IMG/VR virus record: IMGVR_UViG_3300037882_004080
Coordinates: 1-37,182 of that record
Direction: 5' to 3' (one strand)
Source of the DNA: a virus
Length of the DNA stretch: 37,182 nt
The notes beneath the pieces were generated by a model, which had not been told where the DNA came from, searched no databases, and was given only the letters and a program-made list of their open reading frames with translations. Below, piece after piece: positions 17,287 to 23,396 of this stretch. Made by a program: the position numbers and the translations under genes. Every line of letters starts with the position of its first letter. Within the stretch, counting starts at the first letter, position 1.

Positions 17287-17472
17287 ATGAAAGCAAGGGA
17301 GTTAATCAAAATCATCGAGGGTGTAGGTTGGTATGAAGTGCGGCAGAAAGGAAGCCACAAGGTTTTCCAAAATGCGGAACAAAACTTCAATATCGTAATA
17401 CCTGACCACGGGGCAAAAGACTTAGGTGTCGGATTGGTTTCCAAGATTTTGAAACAGGCAGGGCTTAAATAG
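17287..17472 (+). CDS. hicA: HicA-type mRNA interferase toxin
   Basis: 61 aa, the usual size. HicA toxins have a double-stranded-RNA-binding-like fold and cleave mRNA in a translation-independent way. The active-site His is H24 in QKGSHKVF, followed by IVIPDHG and KDLGVGLVSKILKQAGL, the classic C-terminal pattern. The antitoxin gene follows 48 bp downstream. The promoter lies at 17251 with almost no leader. The stop codon is inside a perfect hairpin. In a phage, the pair could stabilise the prophage or act against competing phages (family knowledge, not shown here). Confidence 0.92.
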   Translation: MKARELIKIIEGVGWYEVRQKGSHKVFQNAEQNFNIVIPDHGAKDLGVGLVSKILKQAGLK

Positions 17473-17478
17473 CCCTGC
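17458..17478 (+). other. Hairpin spanning the hicA stop codon (possible attenuator)
   Basis: Perfect 8-bp stem GCAGGGCT/AGCCCTGC with loop TAAAT; a T-run (seven Ts) starts about 9 nt later. It may lower transcription of hicB from the hicA promoter or protect the hicA mRNA end. Confidence 0.6.
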
Positions 17479-17520
17479 TTCCCTTGTTTTTTTATTAATT
17501 AATTTAAAAATAATTTAGAG

Positions 17521-17925
17521 ATGAATTTAACAATCGTTTTGGAAAAAAGTAATGGCGAATGGTGTGGTAGTTGCGATGCTCCGCACACCTTTATAAGCAC
17601 GACAGGCGAAAGCGTTGAGGAGATAAAATCAAATGTTGTTATGCTTTTAGAAGACCATTTGGAGTTTGATGGCGCAACACAAGCGGAATGGCAAGGGATT
17701 ACTATTAATGATATTGGTTTTGATTATCAGTATGATTTGAGTTCTTTGTTTGAGCAATTTAAGGTATTGAATGTATCTGAAATTGCGGCAAAGGCTGGCG
17801 TAAATAAGAGCCTGTTATTGCAATATAAGCGCGGACTTAAACACGCTTCACAGAAGCAAGCAAAACGAATTGAACAAACGATACATGAATTAGGAACTGA
17901 ATTATTGGCTGTTTCGGTGGCGTGA
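17521..17925 (+). CDS. hicB: HicB-type antitoxin with C-terminal helix-turn-helix
   Basis: 134 aa. The N-terminal part (MNLTIVLEKSNGEWCGSCDA, then TTGESVEEIKSNVVMLLEDHL) is the partial RNase H-like HicB fold that binds HicA. The C-terminal part (about residues 78-130, with SEIAAKAGVNKSLLLQYKRG) is a DNA-binding helix-turn-helix for autorepression. Gene order toxin then antitoxin is normal for hicAB. The start is ATG 17521 after AATTTAGAG. No canonical promoter of its own is visible in the 48-bp gap. Confidence 0.9.
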   Translation: MNLTIVLEKSNGEWCGSCDAPHTFISTTGESVEEIKSNVVMLLEDHLEFDGATQAEWQGITINDIGFDYQYDLSSLFEQFKVLNVSEIAAKAGVNKSLLLQYKRGLKHASQKQAKRIEQTIHELGTELLAVSVA

Positions 17926-17976
17926 CGATAAGAAAACAATAACATTTTTCTTGCGAAAATAAAGCGCAAGTAGCTT

Positions 17977-18005
17977 GCACGTTTGAAGGAATACCTCGTA
18001 CTTTG
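17977..18005 (+). promoter_or_regulatory. Weak promoter candidate upstream of the 51-aa gene
   Basis: TTG ending at 17977 and GTACTTTG ending at 18005 have the same 25-bp G-to-TTTG distance seen in other promoters here, but the -7 box is shifted from consensus. Confidence 0.35.
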
Positions 18006-18054
18006 TAGTATCAAAATTAATAATTAATCAATTCATAATCAAATAGTTACAAAT

Positions 18055-18210
18055 ATGAAGGCAGTTTATATTAATCACGCAACTCAAGATACTTACACCT
18101 TATACGGCGAGGATATGACAATTTTGAAAGCAAGCAACCTAATCGAATTTGCTTGTCAAAGAAATGGCTGGCGGCACTTTGATGTAACATTTAAAGTTGT
18201 TGCTGTGTGA
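18055..18210 (+). CDS. Small hypothetical protein, 51 aa
   Basis: MKAVYINHATQDTYTLYGED to FDVTFKVVAV. Starts at ATG 18055 after an A-rich leader (GTTACAAAT), 129 bp beyond hicB. A small hairpin (CCCCT/AGGGG near 18226-18239) and the strong terminator at 18265 follow. The sequence looks like a compact beta-alpha-beta domain, not recognised. Its position next to the TA pair and integrase suggests an accessory gene expressed in lysogeny. Confidence 0.6.
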   Translation: MKAVYINHATQDTYTLYGEDMTILKASNLIEFACQRNGWRHFDVTFKVVAV

Positions 18211-18264
18211 AATTTAGGATTCACTCCCCTATTTAGGGGTGTTTATAGATTAGATTAAAGGATT

Positions 18265-18297
18265 GCCTACTACTCATGACGAGTAGTAGGCTTTTTT
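18265..18297. terminator. Bidirectional terminator between the 51-aa gene and the integrase
   Basis: Perfect 11-bp stem GCCTACTACTC/GAGTAGTAGGC (18265-18275, 18281-18291), loop ATGAC, six Ts on the + strand. The stem covers the last codons and stop of the convergent integrase gene. Confidence 0.85.
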
Positions 18298-19469
18298 AGA
18301 TCTGGTCCGATACTGGTTAATTTTATCGCGGTATTCACTTTATACTCCATGTCTAAATATATTTCGGTGGTTCTTACATTTTTATGGCGGAGATGCTTGC
18401 TGATTGCCAACACATTTACCCCTGCTTCTAATAAATCCTGACTACCCTTATGCTTCAAACGATACATCGTTAAGCCTTCGGCATTGATTTCTCCTTGCTC
18501 ATCAAGTTTTAATAGATACTTTCTAAACCGATTATAGATAGCATTTCGCCCACAATGCTTCTCTTTTTGCGGTTTTAATCCTTTACCTGCCCCGAATATG
18601 TACCAATTTTTAGGAATATGCTTTGTGAAATCTTTGAAATAATCAACAAGGTCGTCGGGGATAGTAACGAACTGGTCCGCTTCGTTGGTCTTGGAAATTG
18701 ACCCTTCAATTCTAATTAATTGTTTGGCGAAATCAAAACAATTTGGTTTCAACGTAAGGAGTTCCTCTTTTGACCTGATAGCACATCGATAAACGAGCAT
18801 CATTGCAAAAAAAGCCAACGGGTCTTTTTCGGCAACGGAATCAAAAAGGATGCTCAGTTCTTCATTTTCATAATTCCGTGATTGTTTGTTTCCCTCTTTA
18901 TATTCTTTTTTGCTTAAAAAATGGTTTTCTTTTACGTACTTTCTATCCAATAAGTAATTAAATATCCAAACGCCGCGCCCTCGGTAATTATTTAAAGTTC
19001 GACCTTTCAAAGGTTCGCCTTTACGGTTTCGGCAATGTGCAATGAGATAGTCAAAAAAGGAATGAATATGGTTCTCCGCAATGTCTATTGCCAGTAGCTT
19101 ATCCAGTTTGTATTTCAATAAAAAGGGTTCAAAACGATTACAGAATGTATCAACATCTTCTTTCGTTTTCTGCTTGTTTGTTGCCGATTTCATTATCGTT
19201 TTGATTTCGGCAAGAGCTTGCATTATCGTAATAGAGCTATCTGGTGTGATAGTATCTATTTTAAGTTTAAACTTCGCTCGGATTTGATTAATGTAAGATT
19301 GCGCTAATTCTTCGCGTTTGGCGAGGTCTTTTTCGCGGTTTATGTCGAAGGTTTGGCGAACTGCTGGGTATATCTTTTTCCCGCCCTGGTCTAACTGATA
19401 ATACTCAATTAGCCAGTAGGTCTTGTATTTCCGCAATTCGGGTTCGGTAATAAGTTGATGTGTAGGCAT
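18270..19469 (-). CDS. int: Tyrosine recombinase / phage integrase
   Basis: 399 aa from ATG at 19469 (a longer frame to 19565 overlaps attP repeats). N-terminal arm-binding/SAM-like region about residues 75-200, catalytic domain about 205-385. Catalytic residues: R232 in YRCAIRSKEEL, K260 in GSISKT, K339-H340 in MYRLKHKGSQDLL (Y336 and K339 stand where HxxR usually has H and R, a variation I associate with Bacteroidota integrases), H362 in HLRHKNVRTT, and nucleophile Y371. Catalyses integration and excision at attP/attB. It lies convergent to the late/TA genes and just left of the candidate attP. Confidence 0.93.
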   Translation of the reverse strand: MPTHQLITEPELRKYKTYWLIEYYQLDQGGKKIYPAVRQTFDINREKDLAKREELAQSYINQIRAKFKLKIDTITPDSSITIMQALAEIKTIMKSATNKQKTKEDVDTFCNRFEPFLLKYKLDKLLAIDIAENHIHSFFDYLIAHCRNRKGEPLKGRTLNNYRGRGVWIFNYLLDRKYVKENHFLSKKEYKEGNKQSRNYENEELSILFDSVAEKDPLAFFAMMLVYRCAIRSKEELLTLKPNCFDFAKQLIRIEGSISKTNEADQFVTIPDDLVDYFKDFTKHIPKNWYIFGAGKGLKPQKEKHCGRNAIYNRFRKYLLKLDEQGEINAEGLTMYRLKHKGSQDLLEAGVNVLAISKHLRHKNVRTTEIYLDMEYKVNTAIKLTSIGPDLKKPTTRHE

Positions 19470-19494
19470 TTTTTTTTTCTCAGATGTTTGTGCA

Positions 19495-19732
19495 ACTCTG
19501 AAAAAAAGTCTGAAGAAATAGGATAAATAACAAACGCTTTGATTATACAAAGTATTGATAATCAAAGCGTTATTTTAGATTAAAGGCTCTTGTATGTACC
19601 GGAGGCGGGACTCGGGTACTGCAAAAATAAAGCCTATAAACAACTGACTATCAATATATTATATATTTACAATAACTAAATAATTTGTTTTTTATGCCTA
19701 TTTCGGAATACTTTTCAGACTTTTTTCAGAGT
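19495..19732. other. Candidate phage attachment site attP with arm-type repeats
   Basis: Three nested elements upstream of int. Outer arms: ACTCTGAAAAAAAGTCTGAA at 19495-19514 and its reverse complement (one A fewer) at 19714-19732; each arm contains CTGAA twice. Core: inverted arms GTACCGGAG (19596-19604) and CTCGGGTAC (19611-19619) around a 6-bp centre GCGGGA, the layout of a tyrosine recombinase crossover site. Read on the minus strand, the core gives CGAGTCCCGCCTCCGGTAC, which looks like the 3' end of a tRNA gene (end of T-loop, T-stem, acceptor), the usual att target. Also a perfect 14-bp inverted repeat (19533-19546/19558-19571) and an IHF-like match AATCAAAGCGTTA (19560-19572). The core lies near the midpoint of the arms. 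Confidence 0.65.
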
Positions 19733-19808
19733 ATAAGTATTTGATTATCAGTTATTTAATAACTCTACGAGCCTGTTTTCATCTATAATGTAGATGTATT
19801 GTATATTA

Positions 19809-20195
19809 TTATTTTTTATTCAATTCCTTTTTCAATTGTTCATTTTCTTTCCGCAATGCGTCCATTTCCCGAAAAGAGCAGTCGCCCCCTGTCAAGACAC
19901 ACATCAAATTTTCCTTTTTATTGTAAGTTGCTTCATCTTCTTTTGCTGTTGTAACAATCTTTTCAATGTTGTAAATATTTTTACTAAATTGTAATCCAAT
20001 TCCTCTTAATAGCCATTCAGCGCTAACCTCTGGATAACCTTTTAATATTTGTATTAATATGTCGGAACGCAAGTCTTTGTCAGGATTTTTGCGCCAGTTT
20101 GCTATATTCGAGGAAGATATACCTGTTTTTCTTGTAAAATCAGCCTCGGGGTTTTCCATTGCGACAAGTTCTAAAATGCGATTTATTAGATTCAA
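19809..20195 (-). CDS. Phage repressor, HTH protein with C-terminal coiled coil
   Basis: About 128 aa from TTG 20195; the frame extends to ATG 20258 but that part is low-complexity (Ile/Lys/Phe), overlaps the operator and reaches almost to the early promoter's -7 box, so the TTG is preferred. N-terminal helix-turn-helix: INRILELVAMENPEADFTRKTGI-type helices, recognition part ISSSNIANWRKN, then YPEVSAEWLLRGIG, typical of Bacteroidota phage repressors. C-terminus REMDALRKENEQLKKELNKK is a leucine-zipper-like coil for dimerisation. There is no S24 peptidase domain, so RecA-triggered self-cleavage is not expected. It is divergent from the Cro-like gene across a perfect palindrome. Confidence 0.8.
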   Translation of the reverse strand: MNLINRILELVAMENPEADFTRKTGISSSNIANWRKNPDKDLRSDILIQILKGYPEVSAEWLLRGIGLQFSKNIYNIEKIVTTAKEDEATYNKKENLMCVLTGGDCSFREMDALRKENEQLKKELNKK

Positions 20196-20219
20196 TTTGA
20201 TTATTTTTAAAATTTTATA

Positions 20220-20240
20220 AAAATATTTAGTAAATATTTT
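20220..20240. promoter_or_regulatory. Repressor/Cro operator palindrome
   Basis: Perfect 10-bp inverted repeat AAAATATTTA-G-TAAATATTTT. It overlaps the first three bases of the early promoter's -33 box (TTTG 20238-20241) and ends 25 bp from the repressor start, so binding would block early transcription. Confidence 0.75.
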
Positions 20241-20269
20241 GATAATTATAAAAATCATTACTATCTTTG
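20238..20269 (+). promoter_or_regulatory. Early promoter (Bacteroidota type)
   Basis: TTTG at 20238-20241 and TATCTTTG at 20262-20269, spacer 20 bp. It drives the Cro-like gene and probably the early region. Confidence 0.88.
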
Positions 20270-20300
20270 CAGAAAGATATTAATAATAATAGACTTAGCA

Positions 20301-20480
20301 ATGATTTTAAGAGAAAAAATGCCAGATGGCTTACAAAAAAAAATTGCGGACAAATATAAGGTGTCGCACACTAGGGTTCGCCAGATTTTTGAAAAAGGCG
20401 TGTTTCAACCAGATTTTAAGGAGGTATCTATCGAAGTGATAGATACTTATTTAGAAGAAGTAATAACTTTATGTGAATGA
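20301..20480 (+). CDS. Cro-like small HTH protein, 59 aa
   Basis: Starts at ATG 20301, 31 bp after the early promoter. Sequence LQKKIADKYKVSHTRVRQIF (residues 11-30) has the helix-turn-helix pattern. The rest (DFKEVSIEVIDTYLEEV) is a short dimerisation helix. It is the first gene transcribed rightward, divergent from the repressor, the position of Cro in lambdoid switches. It likely competes for the 20220 palindrome. A GC-rich terminator at 20582 follows. Confidence 0.75.
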   Translation: MILREKMPDGLQKKIADKYKVSHTRVRQIFEKGVFQPDFKEVSIEVIDTYLEEVITLCE

Positions 20481-20581
20481 TTAAAAGAGCAAATCCAAAA
20501 AGGAAGAACACCGCACGATCGTTTTTTGAAACAAAGAGCATAATAAAGATAATTTTCATTTGGTTTTTTTGGGGTTATTTC

Positions 20582-20610
20582 GCACCCCCCTATTTTGGGG
20601 GGGTGCTTTT
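20582..20610 (+). terminator. GC-rich terminator after the Cro-like gene
   Basis: GCACCCCCC (20582-20590), a TATTTT loop plus one spare G, then GGGGGGTGC (20598-20606), followed by TTTT. Expression of the downstream early genes then needs read-through, antitermination or another promoter. Confidence 0.8.
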
Positions 20611-20637
20611 GAAAAGAGTATTGTATAATCAATATAG

Positions 20638-20782
20638 ATAAATGCCCAGAGCATTTATTGGAAGTAGCCGAAATAGGTAGAGGCGGAGGAATAAACCTCG
20701 CAGTGCGAAGAGTAAAGGGAAAGCTCGAGATAGACCCTTAATGGATAGCTTTGGAGGGTTCGAGTCCCTCCCTTCTTTTTTT
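20638..20782 (+). ncRNA. Candidate structured small RNA with tRNA-like ends
   Basis: A ~145-nt intergenic element. Order: hairpin ATAAATGC/GCATTTAT (20638-20658); GGAAG (20660-20664) pairing with CTTCT (20772-20776); a perfect tRNA-type D-arm GCC (20667-20669) and GGC (20682-20684) around a loop with GG; a hairpin GAGG/CCTC (20686-20699) where an anticodon arm would be, but without a proper 7-nt loop; a long insert where AAGGG/CCCTT (20715-20719, 20735-20739) and AAAGCT/AGCTTT (20720-20725, 20747-20752) interleave as a possible pseudoknot; and a perfect T-arm GAGGG-TTCGAGT-CCCTC (20754-20770) followed by CTTC and eight Ts, so the T-arm may double as terminator. Not a usable tRNA. No known RNA family recognised. 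Confidence 0.55.
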
Positions 20783-20794
20783 TACAAAAAAAAA

Positions 20795-20847
20795 ACCTCC
20801 TACCCTTTCGGGCGGAGGTCTAAGATATTGCAGTAAGAGCTGCAATA
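20795..20847 (+). other. Two hairpins in the leader of the early membrane-protein gene
   Basis: ACCTCC/GGAGGT (20795-20800, 20814-20819) and TATTGCAG/CTGCAATA (20826-20833, 20840-20847). Neither has a T-run. The stretch 20481-20921 otherwise holds the terminator at 20582 and the structured RNA; no gene is supported there. Confidence 0.55.
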
Positions 20848-20921
20848 ACCTTTACAGACTGCAAAAATAGGTCAAAAAGGTTAAATAAACAATTTTTTTT
20901 AACAAAAAATCCTTTACAGAA

Positions 20922-22364
20922 ATGACAGTAAAAGACAAATCCGCAGAAATGCAGACAACCGTACCCACTACAGAGGAGGAAATAACAAACAATAATCGGT
21001 TTGGCTCTATCCGCGATGCGCTAAATAGCGTAACAATTCCAATTCAATTTCTTTGGGCTGCCTTAGAAATTACTGCTTTGGCAAGCCTTATTGCCAAGGG
21101 GTTAAGTTTTTATCCAACCCCTTCTTGGGTGCCTTTTTCCATCTCAGCACTCGCTTTAACATTTTTTCAAAAACTTCTAAAAGCTAGTTATTGTCAATGG
21201 CTAGCCGACCGCCACACGCTCGTCTTCCGACCTGAGAAAGCAATAGAAATGAAAATTAAAAATGTTGAACGCCTACCCTATACAGCACTTGTTGTTGCAG
21301 CTTTCATGTTCTTGCTATCCGTGACGGGGACACAAAGTTTAGTTGAAACGTATGGCTATAAAGCATCGCACCGCGAGCTTAACACCAGCCATTTTGACGA
21401 AACAATAGACTTGGTTAGCAATCAAAAAACAACATCTCAATTAAACATTGAGAATAGAAATAAGGCTGCTAGAAATGAAGAGTCCGCACGGCTAAATCGT
21501 GAAATTGCTAATCTTGAAGTAAAACTGACGCGTGTTCGTGCTAGTGTGAATAAAAAAAGAGAGGATGAACGCGCTTGGATTAGGCATTTAATTGCCGAAA
21601 AAAAGAATGAACTAGCTATAATTGCGGCACGATTTACAGCAAAAACACAACGTGAAATAGCTGAAAGTAATGCTAGATATAGCACACAAATAGATAGTTT
21701 AGCTATATCGAAGCAGCGAGCAATAGATACGAATCAGACATACAATTCAACTCAGGATAGCTTAGAAGCGAGTAGTAAGGCTAAGGGATTGCCAACTGGT
21801 ATTATTTGCTCTACCCTATTGCTTCTTATATTCGCAATTTCGCAGTGGAAATTGATGTATTATAATGTACTGTGCAATTTATACGACCAGCACCACTATG
21901 GGTTTATACAATCTATTGGTGGACCAGTCGGCGCATGGAAAAAAACTATCTCTAATCTTTGGAATGAGATAGGTACAGCATCAGCAACAGCCTTTTACAA
22001 TCGTTATACGCCTAAATCTATAAACGCCCCAAATACGGAAATAAATGTAAATAGTACCAAATCCAGTTCGTCGGCTACATCGTCGGCTACAGCTATAACT
22101 GGCGTAGCCACAGCTAGTTATGAAGAAATAGACGCTAGATTTGAACAAATACGTAGGCGTTGCAATAATAATATTTCTTTTTGGGAACGAGGAAAACGGC
22201 GTACACAAAAGACTTGTGATAATATTACTAATTATCTAATACAATTAGACTCCTTATTATTAAAGACGAGCGATGCCAACCAAAAAGCACAGGTTCTTAC
22301 ATATATGTCTGATGTTCATAATAAGTTAGAAACTTTTAAAAACTACTTAAATCCAACATTATGA
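20922..22364 (+). CDS. Early membrane protein with four hydrophobic segments and a long coiled coil
   Basis: 480 aa, not recognised. Hydrophobic segments at about 40-60, 68-86, 120-138 and 291-310; a charged coiled coil at about 175-285 (RLNREIANLEVKLTRVR and following) lies between segments 3 and 4; the C-terminal ~170 residues are polar with a Ser/Ala-rich linker (near residues 375-400) and a second helical part. No signal peptide and no enzyme motif. As the first large gene of the early region, it may act at the host membrane, for example in superinfection exclusion, takeover or replication anchoring; this is inference. Start ATG 20922 follows an A/T-rich leader. The next gene overlaps its stop by 4 bp. 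Confidence 0.75.
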   Translation: MTVKDKSAEMQTTVPTTEEEITNNNRFGSIRDALNSVTIPIQFLWAALEITALASLIAKGLSFYPTPSWVPFSISALALTFFQKLLKASYCQWLADRHTLVFRPEKAIEMKIKNVERLPYTALVVAAFMFLLSVTGTQSLVETYGYKASHRELNTSHFDETIDLVSNQKTTSQLNIENRNKAARNEESARLNREIANLEVKLTRVRASVNKKREDERAWIRHLIAEKKNELAIIAARFTAKTQREIAESNARYSTQIDSLAISKQRAIDTNQTYNSTQDSLEASSKAKGLPTGIICSTLLLLIFAISQWKLMYYNVLCNLYDQHHYGFIQSIGGPVGAWKKTISNLWNEIGTASATAFYNRYTPKSINAPNTEINVNSTKSSSSATSSATAITGVATASYEEIDARFEQIRRRCNNNISFWERGKRRTQKTCDNITNYLIQLDSLLLKTSDANQKAQVLTYMSDVHNKLETFKNYLNPTL

Positions 22365-22609
22365 GCATCGTAATATCTATCATACAAGCATACGCGCAGG
22401 AGCGCGATGTGCTAAGTTTCGACTATAAAGAGTCGAAGAGAACACAAGGTGCATTTCACTTTGAACTAAAATTCCCAACAGCGATGCAAGCGCATAGCTT
22501 TTGCGATAGGGCAGATAAAGGTTGGTCGCAAGTGATTATAACTGAAATCCTACAAGATGAGAATTTGGTTGTTTTGATTGCAAAAGAAAAGGAGGTAACT
22601 AATGCGTAG
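22361..22609 (+). CDS. Hypothetical early protein, 82 aa
   Basis: Start overlaps the membrane protein's stop (ATGA), so translation is coupled. Soluble alpha/beta protein with VLSFDYKESKRTQGAFHFELKF (about residues 18-39). Not recognised. Its last codons contain the strong Shine-Dalgarno site of the next gene. Confidence 0.7.
   Translation: MSIVISIIQAYAQERDVLSFDYKESKRTQGAFHFELKFPTAMQAHSFCDRADKGWSQVIITEILQDENLVVLIAKEKEVTNA
22591..22596 (+). promoter_or_regulatory. Strong Shine-Dalgarno site, first of a pair
   Basis: GGAGGT, 5 bp before ATG 22602. Strong sites like this are rare in Bacteroidota, whose ribosomes mostly ignore them. It decides the start of the 51-aa gene. Confidence 0.8.
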
Positions 22610-22757
22610 CAAAACATTTCTAATTACTTATTGCATCGCCAATACAACTGAAAGAAATACAACGTTTCTTAGAGCTGTTTCTAAAAAATCGTGCATTGTC
22701 CAATTTTACAAAATGTATTTAGGAAGGTGCATTTTGGATATAAAAGAAGGAGGTTAA
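22602..22757 (+). CDS. Small hypothetical protein, 51 aa
   Basis: MRSKTFLITYCIANTTERNT to CILDIKEGG. Starts at ATG 22602 inside the end of the previous gene, behind GGAGGT. The fold may be beta-hairpin plus helix, somewhat like the 54-aa gene at 23226, which also has LA/IA-R-x-N-type and KTxxEA/RAVSKK segments; this likeness is weak. Ends with the Shine-Dalgarno site of the following gene. Confidence 0.6.
   Translation: MRSKTFLITYCIANTTERNTTFLRAVSKKSCIVQFYKMYLGRCILDIKEGG
22749..22754 (+). promoter_or_regulatory. Strong Shine-Dalgarno site, second of a pair
   Basis: GGAGGT, again exactly 5 bp before the start codon (ATG 22760). Confidence 0.8.
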
Positions 22758-22759
22758 AA

Positions 22760-22915
22760 ATGAGTAATATTGAGAAAAAAAAAGCAGAACGTGATCGCAT
22801 TATAAAAATAATGTGCGAAATCGAATTAGAAATTCATACATTTAATAAGGAGCTCAGGAAGTTAAACGCTGAGAAATATTACCTTGAACGTCAAATAAAA
22901 GGATGTAGGAAATGA
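22760..22915 (+). CDS. Small coiled-coil protein, 51 aa
   Basis: MSNIEKKKAERDRIIKIM followed by a heptad-like helix to YYLERQIKGCRK: almost the whole protein is one amphipathic helix, so it should form a helical hairpin or coiled-coil oligomer. The longer frame starting at 22691 crosses the preceding gene and lacks a ribosome site. ATG 22760 has GGAGGT at ideal distance. Function unknown. Confidence 0.7.
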   Translation: MSNIEKKKAERDRIIKIMCEIELEIHTFNKELRKLNAEKYYLERQIKGCRK

Positions 22916-22948
22916 CAATGAAGGAACATCAATAGGTAACAGGAAACA

Positions 22949-22979
22949 GAGCCGCAAACTGTAGGAAGGGTAGCGGCTC
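22949..22979 (+). other. Hairpin in the 22916-23225 gap
   Basis: Perfect 7-bp stem GAGCCGC/GCGGCTC with a 17-nt loop holding CTGT, which could pair with ACAG just 5' of the stem. No T-run follows. The remaining gap holds a terminator at 23157 and no convincing gene. Confidence 0.45.
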
Positions 22980-23156
22980 ATCAAACTAAACATACTACGA
23001 GAAGATATTTTTTAATAACATTTTAAAATTTATCTCATGTTGATTTTATTAATTTCATTGTTTCCGCTTACAGCTATTGTAGCGGAATATCTAAAGAACT
23101 CCGCTAAGATTCCCTCTCGGCGGACATAAGTTTTGTTGGTTATATTTGTTTTTCGA

Positions 23157-23190
23157 TGCCGCCTTGGCAAAGGTCAAGGCGGTATTTTTA
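23157..23190 (+). terminator. Rho-independent terminator before the primase operon
   Basis: CCGCCTTG (23159-23166) pairs with CAAGGCGG (23175-23182), extended by two weaker pairs, then a T-rich tail. Confidence 0.8.
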
Positions 23191-23225
23191 TTGCTTATTC
23201 TTAAAAATATGTTAGAATAAATTAT

Positions 23226-23390
23226 ATGAAAAAATGGCAGATACTAGCAAGGTGTAACGTAGATTATACATTGCACAAGCTATATTTTTTAGGTAAAACT
23301 AAGACCGAAGCGAAAATCGCTTTCAATAATCTCTATTCAAAAAATTTTACTTATGCTGGTCAATTTGGCTGCGTGAGTATGTATTTATAA
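23226..23390 (+). CDS. Small hypothetical protein, 54 aa
   Basis: MKKWQILARCNVDYTLHKLY to GCVSMYL. Starts at ATG 23226 after an A-rich leader; the next gene starts 6 bp after its stop. The sequence suggests a small beta-alpha fold with KTKTEAKIAFNNLYSK as the helix. Not recognised. No canonical promoter is visible between the terminator and this gene. Confidence 0.55.
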   Translation: MKKWQILARCNVDYTLHKLYFLGKTKTEAKIAFNNLYSKNFTYAGQFGCVSMYL

Positions 23391-23396
23391 AAAATT

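Noticed and set aside
20477-20641. 54-aa frame after the Cro-like gene, starting ATGA at its stop, with a hydrophobic stretch
   Set aside because: Its C-terminal half is encoded by the GC-rich terminator hairpin at 20582-20610, so the apparent protein is probably a by-product.
20658-20777. Functional tRNA gene
   Set aside because: D-arm and T-arm are good, but no 5-bp anticodon stem with a 7-nt loop and U33 can be formed, the acceptor stem is only 5 bp and a T-run replaces the discriminator/CCA region.
23037-23129. 30-aa hydrophobic frame MLILLISLFPLTAIVAEYLK...
   Set aside because: No ribosome site or coupling, very short and before a terminator; a micro-peptide is possible but cannot be supported from sequence alone.
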